This document shows, piece after piece, positions 33,121-42,540 of a stretch of 64,000 bases of DNA (its first letter is position 1; each line of letters begins with the position of its first letter). A program made the position numbers and the translations under genes. The DNA lies in contig UQSP01000004.1 in assembly GCA_900543755.1 (NCBI GenBank), positions 1-64,000 on the forward strand, read 5' to 3'. The stretch comes from an uncultured Eubacteriales bacterium. GTDB lineage: Bacteria; Bacillota; Clostridia; Christensenellales; Pumilibacteraceae. Below the pieces are notes generated by a model. The model worked only from the letters and a program-made list of their open reading frames with translations. It had not been told where the DNA came from and ran no database searches.

Positions 33121-35259
33121 ATGCTAAAAGTAATCAATTTCAGATGTTTTCTTATAACTGCGGTTTCGTCAATAATCTCCATATTGTTGGCAAATTATCT
33201 TGGCTTAACTTCAGCGGTTATTTGTTTAACCGTGCTTTCGCTTATTTTCGTCGCTTTAATAGTTTTCTGTGCAGTAGCGAATAGAGCAGTGGAATGTGCA
33301 ACTTTCGTTTTGTGCCTTATTGTTGCCGTTTTATCAGGCGCAGGAGTTATCGTTACCAAAAACAACTGGGCGAATAAGCTTAACGAAAACCGCGAATACA
33401 ATTTTACAGGCAAAGTATCGGATATTTCTTTCGATACTTTTTCCGCTGCCTTTCTGATTACAGACGTGTTTGCCGACGGCGAAAGTATAAACGGCAACGT
33501 TTATCTGACCGTTAACGTCGAAGACGGCGTTACGGCATCGTTTCTTAAACGCGGCGACAGAATTTATTTTAACGCGGAACCCAGGTTCAATGACATTTTT
33601 GCCGAGGAAACCGACGGATATTCTTATCGCAACAACATCAGATATTATGCGGAAACGTCTGAAAGTTCAATCGAATTTATTAATGCCGAGCCTTCTTTTT
33701 TCGACAATCTCAAAAACGATATGAGCACCGCGCTAAATAAAAACCTCGGTGCTTACGGACCTGTGGCGTTCGGTATGATTACGGGCGAGAAAGGTTCGGT
33801 AGAGGATGACGTAAGGGATTATTACAGCGTAAGCGGTTTAGGTCATATTCTGGCGGTATCGGGACTTCATATCGGGTTTGTCACGCTTATAGTTGGATTT
33901 CTGCTTAAAATTTTCCACGCGGGTAAAATAGTAAGCCTTGCTCTCACTTCCGCAGTGCTTACGTTTTACTGCTTTCTTGCTTCGTTTTCACCTTCCGTCG
34001 TGCGCGCTTCGGTAATGTGTATTACCGGTCTTATCGCAATGACTTTCGGAAAGCAGAAAGACACGTTAAACACTTTATGTTTTGCCGTGTCGTTAATTCT
34101 TGCCGTCAAACCGCTGTATCTGTTTGACGTGGGATTTCAAATGAGCGTTGCGGCGGTGTTCGGAATTTTACTTTTCAGCCGCTCTTTCGAAAGAATATTT
34201 TCAAAAATTTTACCCAAGTTTCTTTCTTCGTCGTTATCCGCATCGCTTTCGGCGCAGATAGGAATCACGCCCATAATACTGATTTATTTTCATAACTTTC
34301 CGTTATATTCGGTTTTTACGAATATGCTTGTAATACCGCTTGTGACGGTAGCTTTTATCGCCATTGTGTTCGGGCTGGTCGTCGCGATGCTGATTCCTTC
34401 CGCGGGAATAATTTTAACCGTTGCGGGGATTCCGCTTGTACTTGTGGATACGGTGGCGGAATTTGTAGCCGCTTTGCCTTTGGCAGACATCAGAATTTTT
34501 GCCTATTCGCTTTTGTTTGCCGTGTTTATACTTTATTTCATTTGCAGTAATTTCTTTATGATGCCTAAGTTCAAGCCCTTGGTCATCATTGCTTGCGTAT
34601 TAGTTACCGCAACCGGCGTAATTTACATGAACATTCCGCTTTCATACGAATATAACCTCATTTGTTGCGAAGAATACGGTGCTGTCACTTCGCTTATAAG
34701 ACACGACGGCAAAATTTATGCTGTGGGCGACGTGAAAAACTATTATTCGGTTAACGAAATGATGTATTCCGTGCGCGGAAAGCGCATTGACGCGGTTTTC
34801 GTAAATTCTCTAAGCGCGGAAGTTGCTTCTAATATAGTTGAGATAAACGAAAAATATAAAGTGGGTGCCGTTTATTTTCCCGAAAGCGAAGATTATTCGG
34901 GAATGTACGAGCTTCTCGATAACGGAATACCGTTTTACAGATTTTCGGATGCGTTAACCGAAGAATATTCTTTTCTCAAGCCTGTGGGAATTGTCGGTTT
35001 TGCGGGTTATAAGTATTGCAGCGGAAAAGTTTCGGTACTTTTGCTCGGGCGCAGTCAAGACGTAAGCGACGTAGCGGAGGAGGATATTAATTCATGTGCT
35101 TTAATCCGCGCTTATACTTTTGACGGGGATTTCGGTAAACGCGTATATATCGTGAATTACGAAAATCAATATGCCGAAGACGAACCTTTAAGAGAAGTAG
35201 TGCTTAAAGGTAAAACGGCGGCCGTAAACACCGAAAACGGTATGATAAAATATCTGTGA
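33121..35259 (+). CDS. comEC: ComEC/Rec2 family DNA-uptake channel, C-terminal domain degenerate
   Basis: Membrane channel for single-stranded DNA entry in natural transformation. 712 residues: N-terminal helices, an extracytoplasmic DUF4131/OB-like domain (about 80-200), the Competence domain with ILAVSGLHIGF near 243-253, about nine more helices, then a soluble C-terminal domain from about 505. That domain has the place of the metallo-beta-lactamase-like nuclease, but the HxHxDH motif is replaced by VNSLSAE (561-567). ATG 33121 has AAGGA six bases upstream. dprA, comM and comF are also in the window. Confidence 0.88.
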   Translation: MLKVINFRCFLITAVSSIISILLANYLGLTSAVICLTVLSLIFVALIVFCAVANRAVECATFVLCLIVAVLSGAGVIVTKNNWANKLNENREYNFTGKVSDISFDTFSAAFLITDVFADGESINGNVYLTVNVEDGVTASFLKRGDRIYFNAEPRFNDIFAEETDGYSYRNNIRYYAETSESSIEFINAEPSFFDNLKNDMSTALNKNLGAYGPVAFGMITGEKGSVEDDVRDYYSVSGLGHILAVSGLHIGFVTLIVGFLLKIFHAGKIVSLALTSAVLTFYCFLASFSPSVVRASVMCITGLIAMTFGKQKDTLNTLCFAVSLILAVKPLYLFDVGFQMSVAAVFGILLFSRSFERIFSKILPKFLSSSLSASLSAQIGITPIILIYFHNFPLYSVFTNMLVIPLVTVAFIAIVFGLVVAMLIPSAGIILTVAGIPLVLVDTVAEFVAALPLADIRIFAYSLLFAVFILYFICSNFFMMPKFKPLVIIACVLVTATGVIYMNIPLSYEYNLICCEEYGAVTSLIRHDGKIYAVGDVKNYYSVNEMMYSVRGKRIDAVFVNSLSAEVASNIVEINEKYKVGAVYFPESEDYSGMYELLDNGIPFYRFSDALTEEYSFLKPVGIVGFAGYKYCSGKVSVLLLGRSQDVSDVAEEDINSCALIRAYTFDGDFGKRVYIVNYENQYAEDEPLREVVLKGKTAAVNTENGMIKYL

Positions 35260-35349
35260 GGAGTTTTTCCCGAAATCAGTTCTTAATTCGCTAAAAAGGG
35301 AAGACAACAACTAATTAATCAAATCTTTTGTATTTTGACTTAAATTCCG

Positions 35350-35378
35350 TTGACAAAATCAGCCTTTTACCTTATAAT
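35350..35378 (+). promoter_or_regulatory. Consensus promoter of rpmF
   Basis: Perfect TTGACA (35350-35355), 17-base spacer, perfect TATAAT (35373-35378). Leader of about 45 bases with AGGAGG at 35415. Confidence 0.9.
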
Positions 35379-35428
35379 AGTATAGCGATTTAAGTAAAGC
35401 AAACATTTTCAAACAGGAGGTGCTTAAT

Positions 35429-35617
35429 ATGGCAGTCCCGAAACATAAAGTTTCCAAGCAGGCGGGCAATTCAAGATACGCTAATTGGAAAATCGAAGCT
35501 CCTGCCGTCGGTGAGTGTCCGCAGTGTCATGCACCCAAACTCAGCCACAGGGCATGCAAAGCTTGCGGTTATTACGACAAGTCCAGAAGCGTAGAAGTTA
35601 AAAAGGATAAAGAATAA
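35429..35617 (+). CDS. rpmF: 50S ribosomal protein L32
   Basis: 62-residue zinc-ribbon ribosomal protein. The start MAVPKHKVSKQ is typical, and two CxxC pairs (CPQCH, CKACG) bind zinc, so this is the zinc-containing form. AGGAGGTG lies eight bases before ATG. It precedes plsX by 71 bases, the conserved rpmF-plsX order. Confidence 0.97.
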   Translation: MAVPKHKVSKQAGNSRYANWKIEAPAVGECPQCHAPKLSHRACKACGYYDKSRSVEVKKDKE

Positions 35618-35688
35618 GGTTGATTTTATATCGGTCGGCCCCGTATGGTTTACGGGGCTAATTTTATACATTTAAAGGAATTTTCATC

Positions 35689-36726
35689 ATGATAAAAATC
35701 GTTATCGATACGTTAGGTGCGGATAAGGGATTTGAGGAAATAGTCAAGGGCGCCGTAGACGCTTTAAGTATAAAAAGCGACTTTCAGCTTATTCTTACCG
35801 GTGACGGCGACGCGATTAAAAGCGAACTTGACAAGTACGGTTTCGATAAAACCAGAATTTTAGTTGAGGACGCCAAGGAGCTTGTTTCCAACAACGAGTC
35901 GCCTACCGTTGCCATAAGGACGAAGAAAAACTCTTCGCTTGTGCGCGCGCTTGAAATCACCAAGTCAGACCCCGAAGCGGTGGGAATGATTTCCGCCGGC
36001 AGTACGGGTGCGGTGCTTGCAGGCGGAATTTTCAAAATAGGCAGAATTAAAGGGGTGTTAAGACCCGCGTTGTGTCCGCTTCTTCCCACTATGAAAGGCG
36101 GTAAGGTTTGTATTATCGACTGCGGAGCAAATGTGGATTGCCGCCCCGAATATCTTGTTCAGTTCGCGCTTATGGGCAGCAGTTACATGAAGGCTTGCGG
36201 CGTCGAAAATCCGAGAGTCGCGCTTGTATCGGTAGGCGTGGAGGATAAGAAGGGGAACGAGCTTACTCACGAGGTTTTTGCGCGTCTTAAGCAATTGCCG
36301 TTGAATTTTGTAGGCAACATGGAAGCGCGCGACGCGCTGAGCGGAGAATACGACGTGCTGGTGTGCGACGGTTTTGTGGGTAACGTTCTGCTCAAGTCCA
36401 TTGAGGGCACTGCGTCCATGGTAATGAAAACCATGAAAAAAGAAGTAATGTCGTCTTTTTCCGCTAAAATCGGCGCGTTGCTTATGAAAAAAGCTCTTGG
36501 CAACTTAAAGACAGCTATGGATTATCATGCTTTCGGCGGAGCGGCGTTTTTGGGCGTGGAAAAAATACTGATAAAATCTCACGGTTCATCAAACGCAAAG
36601 TCCGTAACGGCTTGCGTAAAACAGGTTCTTGACCTTAACGAACTTAAGCTGGTCGAAAGTATAAGGTCAGCCGTTGTACCCGAAGGCGTCGGTGAAACCG
36701 TTGAAAACGGAAACGGCAATGACTGA
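35689..36726 (+). CDS. plsX: Phosphate acyltransferase PlsX
   Basis: Turns acyl-ACP into acyl-phosphate for the first acylation of glycerol-3-phosphate in phospholipid synthesis. 345 residues. VIDTLGADKG near the start (family DAMGGD), MISAGSTGAVLAGG (near 101), DCGANVDCRPEYLVQFALMG (split by spacing in most entries) and NALVCDGFVGNV-like VLVCDGFVGNVLLKS (near 222) match. It overlaps rnc by eight bases. The usual acpP gene between plsX and rnc is absent. Confidence 0.96.
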   Translation: MIKIVIDTLGADKGFEEIVKGAVDALSIKSDFQLILTGDGDAIKSELDKYGFDKTRILVEDAKELVSNNESPTVAIRTKKNSSLVRALEITKSDPEAVGMISAGSTGAVLAGGIFKIGRIKGVLRPALCPLLPTMKGGKVCIIDCGANVDCRPEYLVQFALMGSSYMKACGVENPRVALVSVGVEDKKGNELTHEVFARLKQLPLNFVGNMEARDALSGEYDVLVCDGFVGNVLLKSIEGTASMVMKTMKKEVMSSFSAKIGALLMKKALGNLKTAMDYHAFGGAAFLGVEKILIKSHGSSNAKSVTACVKQVLDLNELKLVESIRSAVVPEGVGETVENGNGND

Positions 36727-37387
36727 TAAAGACGTTAAAAAAATAGAAAGCGCCATCGGCTACGTTTTTAACGATAAACAACTGTTGAAAACCGCATTTA
36801 CCCATTCAAGTTTTCTTAACGAAAACCGTGATTGCGATACAAGTTACGACAGGCTTGAATTTCTGGGCGACGCCGTTCTGGATTTTTTGGTTTCCGAAGA
36901 ACTCTATTTCAGACTTAACAAAAACGAAGGCGAAATGACGGAAATACGTTCCCAAATCGTATCTAAGGAGCCTCTTTGCAATGCCGTGGACGAAATGGGA
37001 ATTTTCGGCTTTATGCGCATAGGCAAGGGGGCTGGTAAAGACGTAAACAATTCGCCGAAAGTGAAGTCCGATCTTTTTGAATCGCTGCTTGCCGCCGTTT
37101 ACATCGATTGCGGCAGACAGCTTTCCGCACCGCGCGAGTTTTTAAAACGCAATCTTACGGGCGGGCTTAATACTTCCGACTATAAGTCCGAACTTCAGAA
37201 TTACACGCAAAAACGTCTTAACGGCATAAAGCCCGAATACGAAGACTTGGAAATGTCGGACGGCAGACCCGTGTTCCGCGTTTGCGTAAAGATAAACGGC
37301 GCGGTTTACGGTAAGGGCGAGGGCTCAAGCAAAAAGAAAGCGCAACAAAATGCGGCAAAGGAAGCTCTTTCCAAAATTAAAAGTTAA
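36719..37387 (+). CDS. rnc: Ribonuclease III
   Basis: Double-strand-specific endonuclease for rRNA processing and mRNA decay. 222 residues: RIIID domain with signature RLEFLGDAVLDF (near 41) and the metal ligands in the late SDLFESLLAAVYID, followed by a C-terminal dsRNA-binding domain ending KKKAQQNAAKEAL. ATG 36719 is chosen inside the plsX end, the usual coupled arrangement. Confidence 0.96.
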   Translation: MTDKDVKKIESAIGYVFNDKQLLKTAFTHSSFLNENRDCDTSYDRLEFLGDAVLDFLVSEELYFRLNKNEGEMTEIRSQIVSKEPLCNAVDEMGIFGFMRIGKGAGKDVNNSPKVKSDLFESLLAAVYIDCGRQLSAPREFLKRNLTGGLNTSDYKSELQNYTQKRLNGIKPEYEDLEMSDGRPVFRVCVKINGAVYGKGEGSSKKKAQQNAAKEALSKIKS

Positions 37388-37398
37388 GGTTTTACCGC

Positions 37399-37428
37399 TT
37401 TACAAACGAAAGCCCGCTGTGATATAAT
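37399..37428 (+). promoter_or_regulatory. Probable promoter upstream of smc
   Basis: TTTACA (37399-37404), 18-base spacer, TATAAT (37423-37428). It starts just past the rnc stop. The leader to smc would be about 180 bases. Confidence 0.65.
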
Positions 37429-37464
37429 ATTCATGGCGGGCAGTCGGGTTTTTAAGAGGAGTTT

Positions 37465-37512
37465 ATGCTGCCTGGTTTTATCGAAAACACACAAGCGTTT
37501 ATGTCGGAATAA
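37465..37512 (+). CDS. Putative 15-codon leader peptide upstream of smc
   Basis: AAGAGGAG is followed seven bases later by ATG and a 15-residue frame, MLPGFIENTQAFMSE, ending in TAA at 37510-37512. It lies in the leader of smc between a promoter and the smc TTG start. The ribosome site is better than that of smc itself. Nothing similar is known to me; it may be a real small peptide, an upstream regulator of smc, or chance. Confidence 0.35.
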   Translation: MLPGFIENTQAFMSE

Positions 37513-37617
37513 GGTTGAAATTGATGTATTTTCCGTGACTATGGAAACATAGACGCAAAAACGGTTTTGTATAAATAATCGCATTTAAATATTTGCAAAA
37601 AAAGGAAAGAAAGGACT

Positions 37618-40600
37618 TTGAAATTCAAGAGGATAGAAATATACGGGTTCAAATCGTTTGCCGACAAGTACGAAATTCCTTTCGGCTCGGGCGTTACGGC
37701 AATAGTGGGACCTAACGGTTGCGGCAAAAGTAACGTTGCCGACAGCATAAGATGGGTTCTCGGTGAGCAATCCGCAAAACTGTTGCGCGGAAGCTCCATG
37801 CAGGACGTCATTTTCAACGGAACCGAAAAGCGCAAATCCATGTCGTACTGTGAGGTTGCGCTTGTTTTCGACAACAGCGAAAAACTGTTTCCTTCGCTTG
37901 ATTACGAAGAAGTAGTGCTTTCCCGTAAACTTTACAGAAACGGTGACAGCGAATACGCGCTTAACCGTACCCCGTGCAGACTTAAAGATATCGTTGACCT
38001 GTTGCGCGACGGCGGAATGGGCAGGGAAGGTTACTCCATAATCGGACAGGGCCGAATCGACGAGCTTTTGTCGGCAAAACCGGAAGACCGCCGCCAGATT
38101 TTCGAGGAAGCTGCGGGTATATCTAAATTTAAGGCAAGAAAAGTGGATTCGGAGCGCAAATTGACGCGCACCCGTGATAATCTTACGCGCATTACGGACA
38201 TATTGGAAGAAAAATCCCGTCAGCTTGAACCTTTGATGAAACAAGCCGAAACCGCGCGTAAATGGTTGGATATGCGCGACAGTCTTAAGCATCATGAAAT
38301 CAACACTTATATTCATCAGTACGATACCGCTTCGCAGGCCAAAGAAGTCATAAACGGCAGGCTTAACGGCATTACGGAAGAAATCGATTTAAAACAAAAG
38401 TCGTACGAGGCGGCGGTTGCGTCTTACAACGAGTCTATGTATGACCTTAATTCCATCGATAAAAACATCAACGCTCTCAGAGAGGAGCTGCTTACGCTTA
38501 CCGTCGGAATGGAAAAACAGGCGGGCGACATGAAAGTCCTGAAGGAGCGTTTATCCGCGCTTTTCGACCGTAACCGCAGACTGGAAGAGGCGAACGAAAC
38601 GCTTGACGGGAAGTATACTGAAACGCTTAAAGCTATCGAAATAACCAAGGCAGAGCGTGCCGAGCGTGAAAACTTGCTTAAAGATGCGCGTACCGAAGTG
38701 GAAAATTACCGTCAGAAATATCTTGAGGCGGTAGAAAAACTTACGCGCGACGAAAACGACGCGCAAAACAGCAAACAGGCTTTGATGGAGGCAATGGACA
38801 GGCTGGCAGACATCAAGGCGAATATGTCAAGATTGATTGCCGAGCGTGACGCACTTTCCGCTTCGGTTGAAGATAACGATAAACGGATTGCCAACGAAAC
38901 CGAACTTTTAAATCGTGACCAATCGGAATTCGGCGAGCTTTCGGAAGGGCTTAAATCCGTCGCGTCAGTCAAGAATGAACTCGGCGAAAAACTTCAGAAC
39001 GCATACAAACGCAACAACGAGTTGCTTGTCGAGGCAAACGAAATCACCACTAAACTTGACAAACTTAACGAGAAATTTTACACGGCGGAATCCAGGCGTA
39101 AAATCCTGCATGAAATGCGCGAGGCGTATGACGGATTTGCGTTCAGTATACGCAATTTGATGAACGATGCCAAAAAGAACGCTCAGTTAAATTCCAAAAT
39201 AGAAGGTATCGTCGCTCAGCTTATCAGTATGGACGCCAAATTCGAGACGGCAATCGAAACGGCTTTGGGACAGTCGATGCAAAACATAGTTACGCGCGAC
39301 GAAGACGCCGCAAAATTCATAATCGACTATCTTAAAAAAATGAAATACGGAAGAATTACTTTTCTTCCCATGACTGCCATAAAACCCAGATATCTCGATT
39401 CGCGGTTCGATCGCGCGCTTAAGGCGGACGGAGTATTCGGAGTTGCGTCGGATTTGGTGAAATACGACCGCAAATACGACGGAATAATAAGAGGACTTCT
39501 CGGAAATACGGTTATTGTAAATAATCTCGATACTGCCGTGTCGCTTGCTAAATCCACCGGATACGGTTTTAAGATTGTTACGCTTGAAGGCGATATAATT
39601 AATCCTTTCGGCGCCATTACCGGCGGAAGCAAGAAAAACGATATAGCCAATATTTTCAGCCACGACCGCGAGCTTAAGGAACTTGAAGAAACAGTAAAGA
39701 ATCTGACGGAGGAAATTGCTCGTCTTACCGAAAAGAAGGAAAAGTGCGCAAGCGAGCTTGATTTTGTCCAATCTTCGATTAAGGATATGCAGCAGCGTAT
39801 TCACGAAGCGGACCTTCAGATTGCGGCGAAAACCGAGGCGAAAAATAAACTCGATATCGATATCGAAAACCGTAAACGAGTTATATCCGACCTTGTTTCA
39901 ACGGGCAATGCGGATAAGTTGCGCATAGAAAAGATAAATGCGGACATTAACAGCGTCGGTGAACTGGAAGAGCTTATTACCAGTAAAAAACAAAACGCAA
40001 AACAAGACGACGAAACCAGGCAAAAGAAATATGACGAACTTAAGGTAAACCGCGATGAACTTCAGGAAAAACTGACTGCGGCTCGCCTTGCCGCGGCGGA
40101 ACTGGAAAGTGCCGTTAAAACTATTGAAAACGACATTCAGCGTATGCAGGCGGATATAGCTGCCGTAGCGACGGAAATAGAAACCAATAACGAAGAAATC
40201 AACGAGAACAAGTCTCAGATTGCCACCATTGAAAAAGGTATTCAATCGGACGAGCAGCGCGACGAAAGCGCGGACGCAAAGAGAATTGTCGAAATCAGGG
40301 AAAAACTTGCGCATCTCGATTCCTATAAGGAATCTTTGCAGGAAAAAGTTGCGTCTGTGGATAAGACCAGGCTTGACCTTATGAACGAATTGCAGACGTT
40401 GCGCGAAAACAAGAGCCGCGAAGAGATGTTGCTTCTTAAGGTCGATACGGATATCGAGCAGATGGAGCAGCGCGTAAGAGAAGAGTATAATCTGGAATAC
40501 GAAGACTGTTTGCAATTTAAGGAAGAAGGCTACGACGCAAACAAAGGCATTCAGGAAACTGCGCGTCTTAAACGCGCCATGAACGCACTTGGCAACGTTA

Positions 40601-41199
40601 ACGTGGACGCAATTGAGATGAGCAAAACGGTTTCCGAAGAGTATAACGTGCTTAACGCGCAGAAAGAAGACCTGGAAAAAGCCGAAAGCGATTTGCTTAA
40701 AATAATAAAAGACCTTTCCGACGAAATGCTGGCGCGTTTCAGTACTCAGTTTGCGCAGATACGTTCCAATTTTATCAAGATTTTCAAGGAACTGTTTAAC
40801 GGTGGCAATGCTGACCTGGAGCTTCTGGACAGCGAAAATCCTCTTGAAGCGGGCATCGAAATAAAAGCTCAGCCGCCGGAAAAGAAACTTCAGTCCATAT
40901 CGCTTTTGTCGGGCGGAGAAAAAGCGCTTACGGCCATTGCGATTCTGTTTGCCATACTCAAGCTTAAGCCCATGCCTTTCTGTTTGCTGGACGAGATAGA
41001 GGCGGCTTTGGACGACGCGAACGCTAACCGCTTTGCCAAATATCTGCGCCGTTTCAGCGAGGACACTCAGTTTATTGTAATTACGCACCGTAAGCCCACC
41101 ATGGAACTTGCCGACAGTCTTTACGGCGTAACCATGGAGGAAAAGGGCGTAAGTAAAATCGTTTCGGTCAAACTCGAAGACGCGGTTGCCGCCGTGTGA
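37618..41199 (+). CDS. smc: Chromosome segregation protein SMC
   Basis: Core ATPase of the bacterial condensin, which works with ScpA and ScpB (not in window). 1193 residues: Walker A GPNGCGKS (31-38), a first coiled coil (about 170-495), the hinge (about 510-670, with FGAITGG near its end), a second coiled coil to about 1020, then the signature LSGGEKAL from residue 1097 and Walker B LLDEIEAALDDAN. The start is TTG with AAAGAAAGGA upstream. ftsY follows after 20 bases, as in most Firmicutes. Confidence 0.97.
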   Translation: MKFKRIEIYGFKSFADKYEIPFGSGVTAIVGPNGCGKSNVADSIRWVLGEQSAKLLRGSSMQDVIFNGTEKRKSMSYCEVALVFDNSEKLFPSLDYEEVVLSRKLYRNGDSEYALNRTPCRLKDIVDLLRDGGMGREGYSIIGQGRIDELLSAKPEDRRQIFEEAAGISKFKARKVDSERKLTRTRDNLTRITDILEEKSRQLEPLMKQAETARKWLDMRDSLKHHEINTYIHQYDTASQAKEVINGRLNGITEEIDLKQKSYEAAVASYNESMYDLNSIDKNINALREELLTLTVGMEKQAGDMKVLKERLSALFDRNRRLEEANETLDGKYTETLKAIEITKAERAERENLLKDARTEVENYRQKYLEAVEKLTRDENDAQNSKQALMEAMDRLADIKANMSRLIAERDALSASVEDNDKRIANETELLNRDQSEFGELSEGLKSVASVKNELGEKLQNAYKRNNELLVEANEITTKLDKLNEKFYTAESRRKILHEMREAYDGFAFSIRNLMNDAKKNAQLNSKIEGIVAQLISMDAKFETAIETALGQSMQNIVTRDEDAAKFIIDYLKKMKYGRITFLPMTAIKPRYLDSRFDRALKADGVFGVASDLVKYDRKYDGIIRGLLGNTVIVNNLDTAVSLAKSTGYGFKIVTLEGDIINPFGAITGGSKKNDIANIFSHDRELKELEETVKNLTEEIARLTEKKEKCASELDFVQSSIKDMQQRIHEADLQIAAKTEAKNKLDIDIENRKRVISDLVSTGNADKLRIEKINADINSVGELEELITSKKQNAKQDDETRQKKYDELKVNRDELQEKLTAARLAAAELESAVKTIENDIQRMQADIAAVATEIETNNEEINENKSQIATIEKGIQSDEQRDESADAKRIVEIREKLAHLDSYKESLQEKVASVDKTRLDLMNELQTLRENKSREEMLLLKVDTDIEQMEQRVREEYNLEYEDCLQFKEEGYDANKGIQETARLKRAMNALGNVNVDAIEMSKTVSEEYNVLNAQKEDLEKAESDLLKIIKDLSDEMLARFSTQFAQIRSNFIKIFKELFNGGNADLELLDSENPLEAGIEIKAQPPEKKLQSISLLSGGEKALTAIAILFAILKLKPMPFCLLDEIEAALDDANANRFAKYLRRFSEDTQFIVITHRKPTMELADSLYGVTMEEKGVSKIVSVKLEDAVAAV

Positions 41200-41219
41200 G
41201 AAAAATACGGAGAAATCAA

Positions 41220-42119
41220 ATGGGACTTTTTGCAAAAATCAAAGCCGGGCTTAAAAAGACAAAAGACGTCATTGCTTATAAACTAAACAAGCTTTTTACG
41301 GGCGGGGCGCTTGACGACGACTTTTACGACGAGCTGGAATATATATTGCTTTCTTCCGACGTAGGCGCTGCCACTACCGAGCGTATTCTTGACGAACTTC
41401 GCGAAGTCGTTGACGAAAAGCTAATGAGGGACCGCGCTGAGGTCAAGGAAGAGCTTAAACGCATTATGGTGGGAATTCTTGACGAAAATCCCGCCCCCGA
41501 GTATGATTATCCGCTTGTTATCATGGTTTCTGGCGTCAACGGCGTTGGTAAGACGACCGCAATGGGAAAGCTTGCCAAAAAGTTTAAAAAAGAGGGTAAA
41601 AGCGTGTTGCTTGTCGCCGCCGATACTTTCCGTGCCGCCGCTGCCGATCAGCTTTCAGTTTGGGCGGAGCGCGCCGGAGTAAGGATAGTCAAGCAGGCGG
41701 AAGGAGCGGATCCGGGCTCCGTTGTTTTTGACGCGCTTACAAGCGCCAAAGCCAAGGGCGACGACGTAATTCTGGTCGATACCGCGGGCAGACTTCACAA
41801 TAAGAAAAATCTGATGGACGAGCTTGGTAAAATCTCGCGTATCATAAGACGCGAAATGCCCGACGCGATGTATCTTAACTATATCGTTTTGGACGCCACC
41901 ACGGGACAGAACGCTTTATCGCAGGTTGATATTTTCAACGAGGCTGTGGATGTCGACGGAATAATTCTTACAAAACTTGACGGAACGGCTAAAGGCGGCG
42001 TTGTGCTTGCGGTTGCGGGCGACCTTGAAGTGCCTGTAGTCTATATAGGCGTGGGAGAGGGAATCGACGACCTTGAAGATTTCGATTCGACGGCGTTCGT
42101 TGACGCAATTTTCGAATAA
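41220..42119 (+). CDS. ftsY: Signal recognition particle receptor FtsY
   Basis: Membrane-docking GTPase for the SRP pathway. 299 residues: a short N-domain, P-loop GVNGVGKT (105-112), the RGD-like substrate region DTFRAAAADQL, G3 DTAGR and G4 TKLDG, ending FDSTAFVDAIF. The acidic A-domain is essentially missing, as usual in Gram-positives. ATG 41220 has CGGAG eight bases upstream. It sits between smc and ylxM-ffh. Confidence 0.96.
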   Translation: MGLFAKIKAGLKKTKDVIAYKLNKLFTGGALDDDFYDELEYILLSSDVGAATTERILDELREVVDEKLMRDRAEVKEELKRIMVGILDENPAPEYDYPLVIMVSGVNGVGKTTAMGKLAKKFKKEGKSVLLVAADTFRAAAADQLSVWAERAGVRIVKQAEGADPGSVVFDALTSAKAKGDDVILVDTAGRLHNKKNLMDELGKISRIIRREMPDAMYLNYIVLDATTGQNALSQVDIFNEAVDVDGIILTKLDGTAKGGVVLAVAGDLEVPVVYIGVGEGIDDLEDFDSTAFVDAIFE

Positions 42120-42125
42120 AAACGC

Positions 42126-42154
42126 TTGACACTGTGAGAAAAAAGTAGTATTAT
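42126..42154 (+). promoter_or_regulatory. Sigma-A promoter of ylxM-ffh
   Basis: TTGACA (42126-42131), 17-base spacer, TATTAT (42149-42154), right after the ftsY stop. Confidence 0.85.
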
Positions 42155-42155
42155 T

Positions 42156-42185
42156 AAAGTGTAAAGTCAACAGCCTTTACACTTT
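42156..42185. promoter_or_regulatory. 11-bp inverted repeat over the ylxM transcription start
   Basis: AAAGTGTAAAG (42156-42166) and CTTTACACTTT (42175-42185) are perfect inverted repeats around an 8-base centre. They straddle the predicted +1 near 42161. It could be an operator, or an RNA hairpin with a short T tail (GTTTTATT) acting as an attenuator. Which protein might bind is not known. Confidence 0.6.
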
Positions 42186-42208
42186 GTTTTATTCTGAGGG
42201 GTTGCGCG

Positions 42209-42538
42209 TTGAAAAAAGATTTAAGCATAAGCGGGCTTAACGACGTTTACGGAGTTTTGCTTACCCCGCATCAACGCGAGGTTATTCGCAATTATTACGA
42301 CTATGACCTTTCTCTTGCCGAGATTGCCGAAAATTCAGGAATATCACGGCAAGCGGTACGCGACGTTATCGTCAAAGCCGTCGAGCAACTTAAATTTTAC
42401 GAAGACAAGCTTGGCTTTTCCGAGAAAATCAAAATCATGGACGGCGGAATTTCCGACGCGCTGTCAAGTTTGGAACAAGGCGCATATGACGACGCTAAAA
42501 ATGTTCTGAAACGTCTTAAACAAAACTTAGAGGAGTAG
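42209..42538 (+). CDS. ylxM: YlxM family DNA-binding protein (UPF0122)
   Basis: 109 residues with a sigma-like helix-turn-helix (YDYDLSLAEIAENSGISRQAV cut at the turn; residues about 30-60). In streptococci the homologue modulates SRP assembly with Ffh. TTG start with GAGGGG seven bases upstream. It is two bases before ffh, the invariant ylxM-ffh pair of Gram-positives. Confidence 0.92.
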   Translation: MKKDLSISGLNDVYGVLLTPHQREVIRNYYDYDLSLAEIAENSGISRQAVRDVIVKAVEQLKFYEDKLGFSEKIKIMDGGISDALSSLEQGAYDDAKNVLKRLKQNLEE

Positions 42539-42540
42539 AC

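Noticed and set aside
39898..41235. 445-codon frame on the minus strand opposite smc
   Set aside because: It is a shadow of the smc coding frame; its translation is Phe/Arg/Leu-rich with no domain, and smc is clear on the plus strand.
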